Positions 25,609-35,036 of a DNA stretch of 64,000 nt are shown here, in pieces. Position 1 is the stretch's first letter. Each line of letters opens with the position of its first letter. The stretch is from positions 57,309-121,308 of the forward strand of contig NZ_CADIJR010000011.1 in the NCBI RefSeq assembly GCF_902859645.1. The letters run 5' to 3'. The translations under genes were made by a program, and so were the position numbers. Origin of the DNA: Achromobacter insuavis (GTDB taxonomy: Bacteria; Pseudomonadota; Gammaproteobacteria; Burkholderiales; Burkholderiaceae_B). The notes under the pieces were generated by a model. It ran no database searches, was not told the origin of the DNA, and saw only the letters and a list, made by a program, of their open reading frames with translations.

Positions 25609-26591
25609 TCGATCTTGATATTGGCGCGCTGCGCGACATCGCGCATCTGCGGCAGTTCCTTCTGGATCAGCGCTTCGCCCTCGGCGGCGCTGGAGAAGGC
25701 CGCCTCGAAACCTTGCGCCTCCAGGCTCTTGCGCACGTCGGGCGAGTCGACCGTGGCGCGCAAGGCGGTTTCGAGTTTTTTCTTGACGTCCGCCGGCAGG
25801 CCGCGCGGGGCGGTGAACATCAGCCAGGTGTCCATGGCCACCGACGGATAGCCCTGCTCGGCGAAGGTCGGCACGTCGGGCAGGAAGGCCGAGCGGGCCG
25901 GGGCCGACACCGCCAGCACCCGCACCTTGCCCAGCTTGCTCTGCGGCAACGCGGCGGCCACCGTGTCGACCGAGAACGGGATCTGGCCGCCGATCAGGTC
26001 GGTCATGGCCGGCGCGCTGCCCTTGTAGGGCACGTGGATCATCTTGATGCCGGCGGCGGCCACGAACGCCTCGCCGACGAAGTGCGCGGTGGTGCCGGCG
26101 CCGAACGAGCCGTAGGCGGGCGGTTCCTTCTCGCGCGCCTTGGCGTAGGCCACCAGTTCCTTCAGGTCCTTGACCGGCACCTGCGGGTTGGCCAGCAGCG
26201 CCAGGCCGGTGCGGCCGACGATGCCGAGCGGCTCGAAGCTCTTGACCGGGTCGTACGGCAGCTTGGCCTGGATCGCCGGGTTGACCGTGAAGGTGGTGCC
26301 GGAGCTGACCAGCAGCGTGTAGCCGTCGGGCGCGGCCTTGGCGACGTAGCCGGCGCCGATCGCGGTGCCCGCGCCGGCGCGGTTTTCCACCACCACGGTC
26401 TGGCCCAGTTCCTGGCCGAGCTTTTGCGCGATGACGCGGCCGAGCACGTCGGTCGCGCCGCCGGGCGGGAAGGGCACGACCAGGGTGATGGGACGGGTCG
26501 GGTAGCCGGCCTGGGCGCTGGCCGGGGCGGGCGCGGCGAGGGCGCCCGCGAGGGTGACACCAAGGGCAATCAAGGCAGTCTTCATGGTCAT
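25605..26591 (-). CDS. Bug-family tripartite tricarboxylate receptor protein
   Basis: 328 residues. Start ATG at 26591 overlaps the stop of dsdA; a second ATG is 6 bp on. Signal peptide ([21 protein letters not shown]). Family motifs: [68 protein letters not shown]. Bug proteins bind carboxylates and related solutes in the periplasm; no TctA/TctB membrane genes are nearby, as is usual for the hundreds of orphan Bug genes in Bordetella/Achromobacter. Confidence 0.9.
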   Translation of the reverse strand: MTMKTALIALGVTLAGALAAPAPASAQAGYPTRPITLVVPFPPGGATDVLGRVIAQKLGQELGQTVVVENRAGAGTAIGAGYVAKAAPDGYTLLVSSGTTFTVNPAIQAKLPYDPVKSFEPLGIVGRTGLALLANPQVPVKDLKELVAYAKAREKEPPAYGSFGAGTTAHFVGEAFVAAAGIKMIHVPYKGSAPAMTDLIGGQIPFSVDTVAAALPQSKLGKVRVLAVSAPARSAFLPDVPTFAEQGYPSVAMDTWLMFTAPRGLPADVKKKLETALRATVDSPDVRKSLEAQGFEAAFSSAAEGEALIQKELPQMRDVAQRANIKIE

Positions 26592-28003
26592 GCTCGACGA
26601 GAGTGGTGGAGGGACGGCGCGCCGGTCGGCGCCTGGGGGGCGGCCGCGAGTCGTTGCCCGCGGCTCAGGAATCGGCCGTACTCCTCGGCCGGCACGTACA
26701 GCCCGCCCGTGGTCCAGGCCAGGTGCGTGGCGCGCGCCAGATGCGGCCGCAGGCCGCGCTGGCGCAGCCATTGCTGCCCGGCCAGGCTGCCCAACAGTTG
26801 GCGCGGACCGGAAAAACCGGCCGCCGCCGACGGCTCGATGCGCAGGCCTTCGCTGTCGTGCAGCCGCGCCAGATCGCCGTAGAGCGTGTCATCGGCCACC
26901 GTGTAGACGCCGGCCAGCGACTGGCCGACGGCGGCATACGCCAGGTCGGAGGCGCGCGGCACCGCCAGGCCGTCGGCCTCGGTCTGGTTGGTCAGGCCGA
27001 TGTCGTAGACCGACGGCGGCACCGGCACGCCGGGCAATTGGCCATGGCCGGCCATCATGCGCAGCAAGAAGCAGGGCGACTGCACCGGTTCGGCAAAGAA
27101 GCAGTGCGCGTGCGCGCCATACAGCAATGACAGGCCGAATGCGATGCCACCCGGCGCGCCGCCCACGCCGCAGGGCAGGTAGACGAACAGCGGATGCTCG
27201 GCATCGACCACGATGCCGGCCTGCGCGATCTGTTCGCGCAGCCGCAGCGCAGCCGCCGCGTAGCCCAGGAACAGCGAGGCCGAGCGTTCGTCGTCGACGA
27301 AGTAGCCGTGCGCATCGGCCTGGACCTGGCGGCGGCCGGCGGCCACGGCCTTTTCATAGTCGCCGGGGTGTTCCACCACCTCGACGCCCCGGGCGCGCAG
27401 GCGCGCCTTCTTCCATTCCTTGGCGTCGGCCGACATGTGCACGGCGGCGCGAAAACCCAACGCCGAAGCGATCACGCCGATCGACAGGCCCAGGTTGCCG
27501 GTCGAGCCCACGGCCACCTGGTATTGCGCGAAACAGGCGCGCGCGGCGGGCGTGCCGAGCTTGCGGTAGTCATCGCCGGGCGCGACCAGGCCATGCGCCA
27601 GGGCCAGCTTCTCGGTGAACTCCAGCACTTCGTGAATGCCGCCGCGGGCCTTGATGGAGCCGGCCACCGGCAGGGCGTGGTCGGCCTTGATCCACAGGCG
27701 CCCCGACGCCGCCGGCAGCCCCAGCGCCTGCTGCATGGCGGCGGCGTCGCGCAGCGGCGATTCGATCACGCCCGCGGCGGCCTCCAGTTCCGGGAACAAC
27801 TGCGCCAGCAGCGGGGCAAAGCGCGCGAAGCGGTCATGCGCCGCTTGCACATCGGCCAGGGTGAAGGCGACGCCGGCGCCGGTCGCGGCGTTGTCTGGGC
27901 GCGTCCACAGCAGCGGTCGCGCCGCGCGCAACGCCTGCAAGGAAAAAGCGGAAACCGAAGCGTGGGACGGGATCATGACTGCGCGCCAAAGGGGTGATGT
28001 CAT
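26588..28003 (-). CDS. dsdA: D-serine ammonia-lyase (D-serine dehydratase)
   Basis: 471 residues. PLP-dependent fold type II enzyme converting D-serine to pyruvate and ammonia. Seen: [14 protein letters not shown], the PLP lysine in [18 protein letters not shown], phosphate loop [31 protein letters not shown], and [17 protein letters not shown]. The ATG at 28003 places the PLP lysine at residue 118, the position known for the E. coli enzyme, which supports this start over the ATG at 27976. First gene of a dsdA/Bug/amidase operon with ATGA overlaps, divergent from a LysR gene, its probable activator. Confidence 0.88.
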   Translation of the reverse strand: MTSPLWRAVMIPSHASVSAFSLQALRAARPLLWTRPDNAATGAGVAFTLADVQAAHDRFARFAPLLAQLFPELEAAAGVIESPLRDAAAMQQALGLPAASGRLWIKADHALPVAGSIKARGGIHEVLEFTEKLALAHGLVAPGDDYRKLGTPAARACFAQYQVAVGSTGNLGLSIGVIASALGFRAAVHMSADAKEWKKARLRARGVEVVEHPGDYEKAVAAGRRQVQADAHGYFVDDERSASLFLGYAAAALRLREQIAQAGIVVDAEHPLFVYLPCGVGGAPGGIAFGLSLLYGAHAHCFFAEPVQSPCFLLRMMAGHGQLPGVPVPPSVYDIGLTNQTEADGLAVPRASDLAYAAVGQSLAGVYTVADDTLYGDLARLHDSEGLRIEPSAAAGFSGPRQLLGSLAGQQWLRQRGLRPHLARATHLAWTTGGLYVPAEEYGRFLSRGQRLAAAPQAPTGAPSLHHSRRA

Positions 28004-28097
28004 CGAACGGTCACATCCTAGGCGGGGGTCATGCATTGCGGCAATATGAATTGCTAGAATCGTTCATTGCGTTTTTCGCAAACCAAGGGCAAACCCG

Positions 28098-29027
28098 ATG
28101 AACCCACAAATCCTGCAGGAAATGGCCGTGCGCTACTTCCTGGAAGTGGCGCGCTGCGGCTCGGTCAGCGTCGCGGCGGAGCGGCTGGACGTGGCGCCGT
28201 CGGCGGTCAGCCGCCAGATCGCCCGGCTCGAACGCGAACTGGGCACCTTGCTGTTCGAGCGCCGCTCGCGCGGCATGGCGCTCAACGCCGCCGGCGAACT
28301 GCTGGCCGCCCACGCCAAGCGCGCGCAGCAGGACGTGGACCGCGTGGCCGGTGAAATCATGGGACTGCGAGGCTTGCGCCAGGGACTGGTGCGGGTGGTG
28401 TGCACCGAGGGCTTCGTGCATGACTTCCTGCCGGCAGCCATCGCGGATTTCCGTCAGCAGTACGCGGGCATCCGCTTCACGCTGGACGTGTGCTCGCAAC
28501 GCGAGGTGCCGGCCCGGGTGCGCGATGGCGCGGCCGACGTCGGCGTGACGCTCAGCCTGACCTCGCATCGCGACGTGCGGGTTGAACTGCGCATGCCCGC
28601 GCCGGTGCGGGCCGTGGTGGCGACCGATCACCCGCTGGCCGGCCTGCCCGAGGTGTCGCTGGCGCAGTTGATGGCCTATCCGCTGGCCTTGCCCGATGCC
28701 GACTCCACCTTGCGGCAGTTGATCGACATCAGTTGCAGCCGCCAGCAGTTGCAGTGCGAGCCGGTGTTCTCCAGCCGCAGCGTCGACGCGCTGGTGGCTT
28801 TTGCCGGCGCCGGGGGCGGGGTGGCGTTCTGCGGCGAACTGGCGATCCGCTATCGCCTGCGCGGACGGCAGGTGGTGGCCGTGCCGCTACGCGACCGCGA
28901 AATGAACGAACGCCACTTCGAAGTGCAGACCCTGGCCGGGCGCGTCCTGCCGGAGGCCGCCAAGGCGTTCATCGCCAGCTTGCGCGCGCAACTGCGCGCG
29001 GACGGCGACGCGCTGCCGGCGTCCTAG
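28098..29027 (+). CDS. LysR-family regulator divergent from dsdA operon
   Basis: 309 residues. HTH: ALEVARCGSVSVAAERL-type helix followed by VAPSAVSRQIARLERELG and LLFERRSRGMALNAAGE. The effector domain has VRVVCTEGFVHDFLP and VAFAGAGGGVAFCGE. The 94-bp gap to dsdA holds a perfect palindrome ATTGC-G-GCAAT at 28033-28043, a fair LysR half-site pair. It presumably controls the dsdA/Bug/amidase operon. Its stop overlaps the end of the following minus-strand gene by 4 bp. Confidence 0.88.
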   Translation: MNPQILQEMAVRYFLEVARCGSVSVAAERLDVAPSAVSRQIARLERELGTLLFERRSRGMALNAAGELLAAHAKRAQQDVDRVAGEIMGLRGLRQGLVRVVCTEGFVHDFLPAAIADFRQQYAGIRFTLDVCSQREVPARVRDGAADVGVTLSLTSHRDVRVELRMPAPVRAVVATDHPLAGLPEVSLAQLMAYPLALPDADSTLRQLIDISCSRQQLQCEPVFSSRSVDALVAFAGAGGGVAFCGELAIRYRLRGRQVVAVPLRDREMNERHFEVQTLAGRVLPEAAKAFIASLRAQLRADGDALPAS

Positions 29028-29302
29028 CGTTCCGTCGCGAACTGGCCGGCCTGGCGCGTGGCCAGCCAGGCGCGGCCCTTGGGCGTCAAGGTGGCCACGG
29101 GGGCGTCGCCGCCAGGGCGGCGGGCCAGGTCCACCAGGCCGTTGCTGGTGGCGTCTTCCCAGGCGGACAGGCGCGGGCACGAGGTGCGCCAGGCCTTCAT
29201 GATGTCGGCATAGGTGCGCGGCTGCTCGGCAACCCAGATCAGGAACTGCGTCAGGTTGCCCAATTGCGAGGCGCTGGCCTCGATGGCGGGGGTGTCGGAC
29301 AC
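29024..29302 (-). CDS. conserved hypothetical protein, 92 aa
   Basis: GTG start at 29302 chosen because AGGAG lies 6 bp upstream; an in-frame ATG at 29335 lacks one. The sequence (LGNLTQFLIWVAEQPRTYAD, IMKAWRTSCPRLSAWEDA, VATLTPKGRAWLA) looks like a small winged-helix protein: helix, recognition helix, then a TPKGRAWL wing as in MarR-like folds. Conserved small genes like this occur in Achromobacter/Bordetella. It could be a DNA-binding protein, but no function is known. Confidence 0.6.
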   Translation of the reverse strand: MSDTPAIEASASQLGNLTQFLIWVAEQPRTYADIMKAWRTSCPRLSAWEDATSNGLVDLARRPGGDAPVATLTPKGRAWLATRQAGQFATER

Positions 29303-29372
29303 GGCGGGCTCCTGGAGCGATCGGCCGGCTTTCACGATACTCCCGCGCCAGGGCCGCGGCCAGTGGCGGGCG

Positions 29373-29457
29373 TTCAGCGGTCCGTCCAGCGTCCTGCTTC
29401 AGCGGCCTATTCAGCAGCCTGTTCAGGGGCCCTTTCAGCACCGCATTCAGCGGCCCG
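29373..29457. repeat. tandem repeat of 12-bp units
   Basis: Seven imperfect copies of a unit close to TTCAGCGGCCTA in a row (one copy is 13 bp), followed by a degenerate eighth. It lies between two small minus-strand genes. No gene needs it; it may vary in copy number between strains. Confidence 0.75.
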
Positions 29458-29494
29458 TTTCAGCGCCAGCCCGGCGGCCGGCGACGTGGCGCGC

Positions 29495-29704
29495 TCAGGC
29501 GAGCCGCGCCACGATGTCGCCCGGCCGCGCCATCTCGTGATACAGGTCGTCCAGGCAGGCCGCCAGTTCGTCTTCCGTGACATCCGCCGGAATCACGATC
29601 TCGTCGGCGCGCACGCGCTTGCCCGCGACGGACTGGTACACGGCCCATTGGCCGGCCTCGCGCACGATATCCAGCTGCAGGCGGCGGTAGATGTCGAATC
29701 TCAT
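29495..29704 (-). CDS. small conserved hypothetical protein, 69 aa
   Basis: ATG at 29704. Sequence MRFDIYRRLQLDIVREAGQW, AVYQSVAGKRVRADEIVIPA, DVTEDELAACLDDLYHEMARPGD. The pattern of a short beta strand, W-x-x-Y, GKR, an IPA(D) turn and a final acidic helix with HEMARP is a widespread family of ~70-residue proteins (I think DUF7661-like). Cytosolic; function unknown. Confidence 0.65.
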   Translation of the reverse strand: MRFDIYRRLQLDIVREAGQWAVYQSVAGKRVRADEIVIPADVTEDELAACLDDLYHEMARPGDIVARLA

Positions 29705-29771
29705 GATCGGTGGCAACGGGATCGAGGGGGCGGGGACCGCGGCGCCTCGGCGCGCGCCGCGTTGGGGACAG

Positions 29772-30188
29772 TCACTGGCTGATGAGTTTCTTCATCGACG
29801 GCGCGGGATGCAGCGTGTACTGCTCGCGCTCATAGAACGGGATCGCGTCGGGCCGGGCATCCAGGAACACCGCGCCCATGCCGCGGGCGCGCGCATCGGC
29901 CTCGGCGTAGGCCATCAACGCGCGGCCGGCGCCGCTGCCGCGCACCGCTTCGTCGACCACCAGATCGTCGACATGCAGATGCGGACCGCGCGCCAGCGTG
30001 TGCACCGGCCGCATGCCCATCACGCCGATCAGCTTGCCGTCGCGGTAGGCCCCGACCAGTTCGTAGCCGCTGTGCGATTGCCGGCGCACCCGCTGCAGGA
30101 ATTCCGCCTCGTCCAGTGCGCGCAACTGCTTGATCAGGGGAAAGGCTTGCGCCCAGGCGGACGGCTCGATTCGGCTGAGGGTCAACAT
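29772..30188 (-). CDS. GNAT-family N-acetyltransferase
   Basis: 138 residues from the ATG at 30188. YELVGAYRDGKLIGVMGMRP, then HLHVDDLVVDEAVRGSGAGRALMAYAEADAR holds the acetyl-CoA-binding R-G-x-G-x-G/A loop, and GAVFLDARPDAIPFYEREQY is the family's beta-bulge/Tyr region. A stand-alone small GNAT; substrate unknown. It is divergent from the small gene at 30249, with 60 bp between the starts. Confidence 0.85.
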   Translation of the reverse strand: MLTLSRIEPSAWAQAFPLIKQLRALDEAEFLQRVRRQSHSGYELVGAYRDGKLIGVMGMRPVHTLARGPHLHVDDLVVDEAVRGSGAGRALMAYAEADARARGMGAVFLDARPDAIPFYEREQYTLHPAPSMKKLISQ

Positions 30189-30248
30189 GGTGTCTCCGGA
30201 AAGTTTTGGCGGCAGGCTACCATGGCCTATTGCCAACAAGGAGACATC

Positions 30249-30488
30249 ATGGACGTGGTGGACGGATTTCAGATCACGCGCGGCGCGGTCCAGGTACAGG
30301 ACGGCTATCTGCCGATGATCGAGGCGCAGGGGCTGTCGGCCGATGGCCGCACGCTGCGCGGGGCGGTGCCCGTGACGGAATACGGGGTGTTCGACGACCA
30401 GGAAGAGGCCATCAACGCCGGCTGGACCATCCGCGTGCGCGCCATCACCGTCGAGGATGACGGCTTGTCGATACGGATCGACCAATAG
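30249..30488 (+). CDS. small hypothetical protein, 79 aa
   Basis: ATG at 30249 preceded by AAGGAG at a good distance. Sequence MDVVDGFQITRGAVQVQDGY, LSADGRTLRGAVPVTEYGVF, WTIRVRAITVEDDGLSIRID: all-beta and acidic. Good codon bias and a strong ribosome site support it being real. No family recognised. Confidence 0.65.
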   Translation: MDVVDGFQITRGAVQVQDGYLPMIEAQGLSADGRTLRGAVPVTEYGVFDDQEEAINAGWTIRVRAITVEDDGLSIRIDQ

Positions 30489-30511
30489 GCTTGCCGAACG
30501 CAATCCTGGAC

Positions 30512-30542
30512 AAAAAAAATCCGGCCCGAAGGCCGGAAAAAA
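30512..30542 (-). terminator. Rho-independent terminator
   Basis: Stem CCGGCC-cgaa-GGCCGG flanked by A-runs on both sides. Read on the minus strand the stem is followed by A then eight T, so it should end the transcript of the dehydrogenase gene at 30696; on the + strand it would be a poor terminator. Confidence 0.7.
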
Positions 30543-30695
30543 CTTACAACAACAAGCACAACAGCTCGCCGGCACGAGCCAGTGCGGTGAGAAATTTATC
30601 AGATATGCGATAAATTGAAAGGCGCCGTGTCCATGCAATGGACAAAAAGGGCCGGATCGCGGGTTTTCCCGAGACGTCGAGGGCGTCCCGCCGCG

Positions 30696-31661
30696 TCAGA
30701 TCACGCGCGTCACCGCGACGCCATTGCGGAACCAGCCATCCAGGTTCGCCAGCATCAGGTCCGCCATCGCCCGCCGCGTTTCGTGGGTGCCGCTGGCGAT
30801 GTGCGGCAGCATCACCACGTTGTCCATGGCATTGAGCGCGGCGGGCGTGGCCGGCTCGTGTTCGAACACGTCCAGGCCCGCGCCGGCGATGCGGCCGGCC
30901 TGCAGGGCCTCGACCAGCGCGGCCTCGTCCACCACCGTGCCGCGCGCGATGTTGATCAGCCAGCCTTGCGGACCCAGCGCTTTCAGTACCTCGGCGTCGA
31001 CCAGGTGCCGCGTGGCGCCGCCGCCCGGCACCGCCAGCACCAGGAAGTCGCACTCCGCGGCCAGCGCCGTGACGCTCGGGCAGTAGCGGTAATGCGCCGG
31101 CGCGTCCGGCCGCGGCTTGCGGTTGGTGTACAGGATGGGCATGTCGAACGCCTCCGCGCGCCGCGCGATCTGCAGCCCGATATTGCCCAGCCCGACGATG
31201 CCGCAACGCTTGCCGCTCATGCGGGTGCCCAGGCCGAAGCCTTCCTGCGGCCAGCGGCCGGCGCGCACGAAGCGGTCGGCCTCGGCGATGCGGCGCGAGG
31301 TCGCCAGCATCAAGGCCAGCGCCGTGTCCGCCACGCAGGCATCGAGCACGCCCGGCGTGTTGGTGACCAGCACCTGGCGCGCCTGCGCCGCCGCCAGATC
31401 GATGGAGTCGTAGCCGACGCCGAAACTGAAGACCCCCTCCAGCGCCGGCAGCGCCTCGATCAGCTCGCGCGTGGCGCCGAAGCGGCCGCTGGTGGCGATG
31501 CCGCGGATGGCCGGGCCGTGCTCGCGCAGCAGCGCGGCTTGGTCGGGGCTTTGCCACCAGCGGTGCACGCGGTAGCGCGACTCCAGCTCGGCGGTCAGCT
31601 CGGGCAGCAGGGGGCCGACCATCAGCAGGTCGGCGGTGGGGGAAGCTTGGGGAACGGTCAT
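30696..31661 (-). CDS. D-2-hydroxyacid dehydrogenase (glyoxylate/hydroxypyruvate reductase-like)
   Basis: 321 residues from the ATG at 31661. NAD(P) motif CGIVGLGNIGLQIARR, substrate and catalytic context FSFGVGYDSIDL, NIARGTVVDEAALVEAL (catalytic Arg), GAGLDVFEHEP (Glu) and VVMLPHIASGTHETR (His). This matches GhrB/hydroxypyruvate reductase-like enzymes that reduce 2-oxoacids. The A-x-R after the glycine motif instead of D suggests NADPH use. About 100 bp downstream of a Bug receptor gene on the same strand, probably one operon handling a hydroxyacid. Confidence 0.88.
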   Translation of the reverse strand: MTVPQASPTADLLMVGPLLPELTAELESRYRVHRWWQSPDQAALLREHGPAIRGIATSGRFGATRELIEALPALEGVFSFGVGYDSIDLAAAQARQVLVTNTPGVLDACVADTALALMLATSRRIAEADRFVRAGRWPQEGFGLGTRMSGKRCGIVGLGNIGLQIARRAEAFDMPILYTNRKPRPDAPAHYRYCPSVTALAAECDFLVLAVPGGGATRHLVDAEVLKALGPQGWLINIARGTVVDEAALVEALQAGRIAGAGLDVFEHEPATPAALNAMDNVVMLPHIASGTHETRRAMADLMLANLDGWFRNGVAVTRVI

Positions 31662-31765
31662 GGAGTGGGCGCTACGTTTGCTGCGGCGATGCCGGGGAGG
31701 GCGGAACCGCTGTTGAGGAAGAGAGGATCGGCGGCGCCGGTTCGCGGACCGGCGCCGCCAGGTTG

Positions 31766-32761
31766 TCATTGCACCTGGATATGGCGTGTCTTGATGATCT
31801 GCCCGTAACGCTCGCGCTCGCTGGCCGCCAGCGTTTCCAGCTGCCTGGGCGTGGAGCCATGCGCCACCGCGCCCTGCGATTCGAGCTTGGCTTTCATCGC
31901 CGGATCATTGGTGATGTCGCGGATCGCGGCCGACAGCTTGTCGATCACCGCCTGCGGCGTGCCCGCCGGCGCCAGCACCGCCGTCCACGACCCGGTCTGC
32001 GCATTCTTGACGCCGGCCTCGTCGATGGTCGGCACGTTCGGCAGGGCGGGCGAGCGCGTGGCGCCGGTCACCGCCAGCGCGCGCAGCTTGCCGGAGTTGA
32101 CGTAGGGAATGGTCTCCAGCACCGACGCGAACAGCATGTCGACGCGGCCGGCCATCAGGTCGGTCATGGCGGGGCCGCCGCCCTTGTAGGGCACGTGCAT
32201 CAGGTCGACCCCGGTGGCCTGCTGGAAGATTTCGCCCGACAGGTGGGGCGCGCCGCCGGTGCCCGAACTGGCGTAGGTGTGCTTGCCGGGCTGCGCGCGC
32301 GCCAGCGCCACCAGTTCCGGCACGTCCTTGGCCGGCAGGCTGGCGGGCACCACCAGCACGAACGGCAGGTCCGAGAACAGCGACACCGGCGCGAAGGCCT
32401 TGGCCGGGTCGGAATGCAGCTTGTAGATCCAGGGATTGATGGCCAGCATGCCGGAGTTGGCGAACAGCAGCGTGTAGCCGTCGGCATTGGCGCGCGCCAC
32501 CAGATCGGCGGCGATCTGGCCGCCGGCGCCCGGACGGTTGTCCACCACCACCGAGGCGGCCAGCTTGTCGCCCAGCGCGGCCGCCAGCAGGCGCGCCGAG
32601 ATGTCGGTGCCGCCGCCGGGGGCGAACGGCACGATCAGGTTGATCGGGCGTTCCGGGTACGGCGCGGCCCGCGCGGCGGCGGGCAGGATGGCACACGTGG
32701 CCAGGGCCAGCGCGGCGGCGATGAGCCGCCGGCGCGGGCGGTGGGTGGGGCTTGTCTCCAT
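31766..32761 (-). CDS. Bug-family tripartite tricarboxylate receptor protein
   Basis: 331 residues with a Tat-like twin-Arg stretch and hydrophobic core (RRRLIAAALALATCAIL), cleavage near ARA. Motifs: YPERPINLIVPFAPGGGTDISAR, VVDNRPGAGGQIAADLV, NADGYTLLFANSG, HVPYKGGGPAMTDLMAG. A periplasmic solute-binding protein for a carboxylate or similar. Divergent from a LysR gene (171 bp gap) and followed by a 2-hydroxyacid dehydrogenase. Confidence 0.9.
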   Translation of the reverse strand: METSPTHRPRRRLIAAALALATCAILPAAARAAPYPERPINLIVPFAPGGGTDISARLLAAALGDKLAASVVVDNRPGAGGQIAADLVARANADGYTLLFANSGMLAINPWIYKLHSDPAKAFAPVSLFSDLPFVLVVPASLPAKDVPELVALARAQPGKHTYASSGTGGAPHLSGEIFQQATGVDLMHVPYKGGGPAMTDLMAGRVDMLFASVLETIPYVNSGKLRALAVTGATRSPALPNVPTIDEAGVKNAQTGSWTAVLAPAGTPQAVIDKLSAAIRDITNDPAMKAKLESQGAVAHGSTPRQLETLAASERERYGQIIKTRHIQVQ

Positions 32762-32932
32762 GGCTTTCTCTTTGTAGTGAGCGGCTCGGGCCGCGGGGAA
32801 AACGATGCTGCGATGACACTCCTTCTGGCCCGGCCGGTCAGGCGCCTGGCGTTGCGGCCGAGTATAGGAATGCCAGCCGATGGATGACTGTTCGAGCTAT
32901 AAATAGCATTGATCAATTCAAGGATTGGATCG

Positions 32933-33826
32933 ATGGAATTCCGCCAGCTCGAATGTTTCATCGCCGTGGCCGAGGAACTGCACTTCGGCCGCGCCGCCGC
33001 GCGGCTGTGCATGACGCAGCCGCCGCTGTCGCGCCAGATCCAGCTGCTGGAGCAGGACCTGGGCGTGACGCTGTTCGAGCGCAGCAGCCGCCAGGTGGAA
33101 CTGAGCGCGGCCGGCCGCCGTTTCCTGCGCGATGCGCGCCACCTGCTGGAATACTCGGCGCGCGCCGCCGCCACCGCGCGGCGCACCTCCGGCGGCGACG
33201 CCGGCCACATCACCCTGGGCTTCACGGCGGTGGCGTCGTACCGGCTGATGCCCTCGCTCATCATGCGGGCGCGCAAGCGGCTGCCGGGCGTGGAGATCCA
33301 GTTGCGCGAAACCGTCAGCACCGACCTGTCGCGCCTGCTGGTGGCGCGCGAGCTGGACGCGATCCTGGCGCGCAGCGTGCCGCAGCAGGCCGGCATCGCG
33401 TCGCGCCTGATCGAGCGCGAACCGCTGGTGCTGGCGCTGCCCGCCGGCTCACCGCTGTGCGAGCAGGCGGTGGTGCCGCTGCGATTGCTGCAAGGCCAGC
33501 CGTTCGTGCTGTATTCGCCGCGCGAGGGCAAGTATTTCTACGACCGCATCGTCGGCGCCTTCGGCCTGGCCGACGTGCAGCCCGACTACGTGCAGCGCGC
33601 CAGCCAGACGCATACCTTGCTGGCGCTGGTGCGGGCAGGGCTGGGGGTGGGCATCGTGCCCGACTCGGCGCGGGAATTGCGCCTGGAGGGGGTGGAGTTC
33701 CGCTCGCTGGGCCAGCGCGACCTGTATGCGGACATGTACCTGGCCTGGCAAGCGCAGCACGACAACCCGGCGCTGGGCGCATTCCTGGAGCAGGTGGCGG
33801 AAGTGCGGGCGGCGTCGGCCGCTTGA
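32933..33826 (+). CDS. LysR-family regulator divergent from Bug/dehydrogenase operon
   Basis: 297 residues from the ATG at 32933. HTH: MEFRQLECFIAVAEELHFGR, MTQPPLSRQIQLLEQDLG, LFERSSRQVELSAAG, the typical CbbR/CatR-like start with QPPLSRQI. The intergenic region has the palindrome ATTGATCAAT at 32908-32917 just before the start, a likely autoregulatory site. It probably responds to a carboxylate bound or processed by the neighbouring genes. Confidence 0.88.
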   Translation: MEFRQLECFIAVAEELHFGRAAARLCMTQPPLSRQIQLLEQDLGVTLFERSSRQVELSAAGRRFLRDARHLLEYSARAAATARRTSGGDAGHITLGFTAVASYRLMPSLIMRARKRLPGVEIQLRETVSTDLSRLLVARELDAILARSVPQQAGIASRLIEREPLVLALPAGSPLCEQAVVPLRLLQGQPFVLYSPREGKYFYDRIVGAFGLADVQPDYVQRASQTHTLLALVRAGLGVGIVPDSARELRLEGVEFRSLGQRDLYADMYLAWQAQHDNPALGAFLEQVAEVRAASAA

Positions 33827-33877
33827 ACCGGCGCCGGCGAAACCGGCTGGGGGCGTAATTGACGAGAGCCCTGACCC

Positions 33878-34261
33878 TCAGGCCGGCATCTTCTTCTTGC
33901 CCAGCAGCGCCAGCGTCAGCGCGCGGCCGCGCCGCATGAAGGGATACAGCGCCGCCGACAGGCACGGCCGGCGGAACACGGCGGCGTTGATCTGGTTGAA
34001 CAGGTCGCTGTCGGAACTGATGAGCGCCAGCCGGTTGACGCAATCGGCGCCCCAATAGACCTGGCCATCCAGCCGCAGCAGCATGCCTTCGTTCAGGTCA
34101 TAGCCCTGCTTGCGGAAATGCGCCACCAGATCGGGGTGTTGGCGCATGTCGAGCAATTCAATGGGGCCGACGGCCTTGCGCAGCCGCATCATCCGCACGT
34201 AGTTCGAGCAGAAGGGGCAGTCGCCGTCGTACAGCAGGAAGTTCTGGTGGCCGGTTTCCAT
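33878..34261 (-). CDS. DCC-family thiol-disulfide oxidoreductase (DUF393)
   Basis: 127 residues from the ATG at 34261. N-terminal LLYDGDCPFCSNYVRMMRL is the DxxCxxC motif that names the family, followed by VGPIELLDMRQHPDL and MLLRLDGQVYWGADCVNRLAL. A thioredoxin-like fold is expected. The cellular partner is unknown. Confidence 0.85.
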   Translation of the reverse strand: METGHQNFLLYDGDCPFCSNYVRMMRLRKAVGPIELLDMRQHPDLVAHFRKQGYDLNEGMLLRLDGQVYWGADCVNRLALISSDSDLFNQINAAVFRRPCLSAALYPFMRRGRALTLALLGKKKMPA

Positions 34262-34336
34262 GTAGAAGAGCTTAGCAGGGGCCGCGGCCGGGCGCAGCAA
34301 TATCGGCCGGCCGGGTCCGCCGCAGCCTCGCGCCGT

Positions 34337-34948
34337 TCAGGCCGCCGCCTCCGCCCACGCCAGCGCCAGGGCGTAGTCGCGCACATCCCGCGGCCATGGC
34401 GCGACCTGGCGCGCAAAGCCTTCGCGATCCTCGGCGTATAGCGCCCGCGTGGCTTCCTCGAAGCCCGGCAGGTTGCCGCCCATGCTCGACATGAAGTGGT
34501 ACGCCGCCTCCTGCCGCTGGCGCCGCTGGTCGCGCGCCTCGTTGTCGCGGCGCGCCTGCTCCACCAGCTTGCGCAGCGCCACCGACGCGCCGCCCGGCTG
34601 CGCCGCCAGCCAGTCCCAATGGCGCGGCAGCAGCGTCACTTCGCGCGGCACCACGCCCAGCTTGGGCCGGCCGCGGCCGCGCGGGGCGGCCTCGACGGAG
34701 TCCGCTTCATCAGTCGTCGCGGCGGCGGCCGCCGGCGGCTGATAGCGCTTGCGGATCTCGGCCTCGCCGCCGCGCAAGTCCAGGTCGACCTGCTTGCCGC
34801 TCTGGTCGTCGAACACCAGGATGGCGGCGTCGGCGCGCGCGGCCTGGGCCTGCTTGACCGACAGCGCCACGTCCGCGAGCGCGCCCCGCGCCAGCAGGCG
34901 GTGGCCGTCGAACGCGGTATGGGTGGAGGGAAGGGCAGTCTGCGTCAT
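34337..34948 (-). CDS. DUF2239 family protein
   Basis: 203 residues. The N-terminus (FDGHRLLARGALADVALSVK) and the mid segment ILVFDDQSGKQVDLDLRGGEAEI, then RGRGRPKLGVVPREVTLLPRHWDWLAAQPGGASVALRKLV, match DUF2239; the C-terminus AYHFMSSMGGNLPGFEEATRALYA is also characteristic. The GRPKLGVVPREVTLLPRHW segment looks like a ribbon-helix-helix-style DNA-binding motif, so a regulator is plausible. A TTGACA-N17-CACAAT promoter lies upstream. Confidence 0.85.
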   Translation of the reverse strand: MTQTALPSTHTAFDGHRLLARGALADVALSVKQAQAARADAAILVFDDQSGKQVDLDLRGGEAEIRKRYQPPAAAAATTDEADSVEAAPRGRGRPKLGVVPREVTLLPRHWDWLAAQPGGASVALRKLVEQARRDNEARDQRRQRQEAAYHFMSSMGGNLPGFEEATRALYAEDREGFARQVAPWPRDVRDYALALAWAEAAA

Positions 34949-34992
34949 GAGGAATGCGAAGGATATTCGCCCGGATGAATTTGATGATCCGC

Positions 34993-35021
34993 ATTGTGGG
35001 CATTGCCCGGGGCCTTGTCAA
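34993..35021 (-). promoter_or_regulatory. sigma70-type promoter for DUF2239 gene
   Basis: On the minus strand TTGACA (35016-35021), 17-bp spacer, CACAAT (34993-34998), ending 45 bp before the ATG at 34948. Confidence 0.5.
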
Positions 35022-35036
35022 TATAATCCGGGTAAA

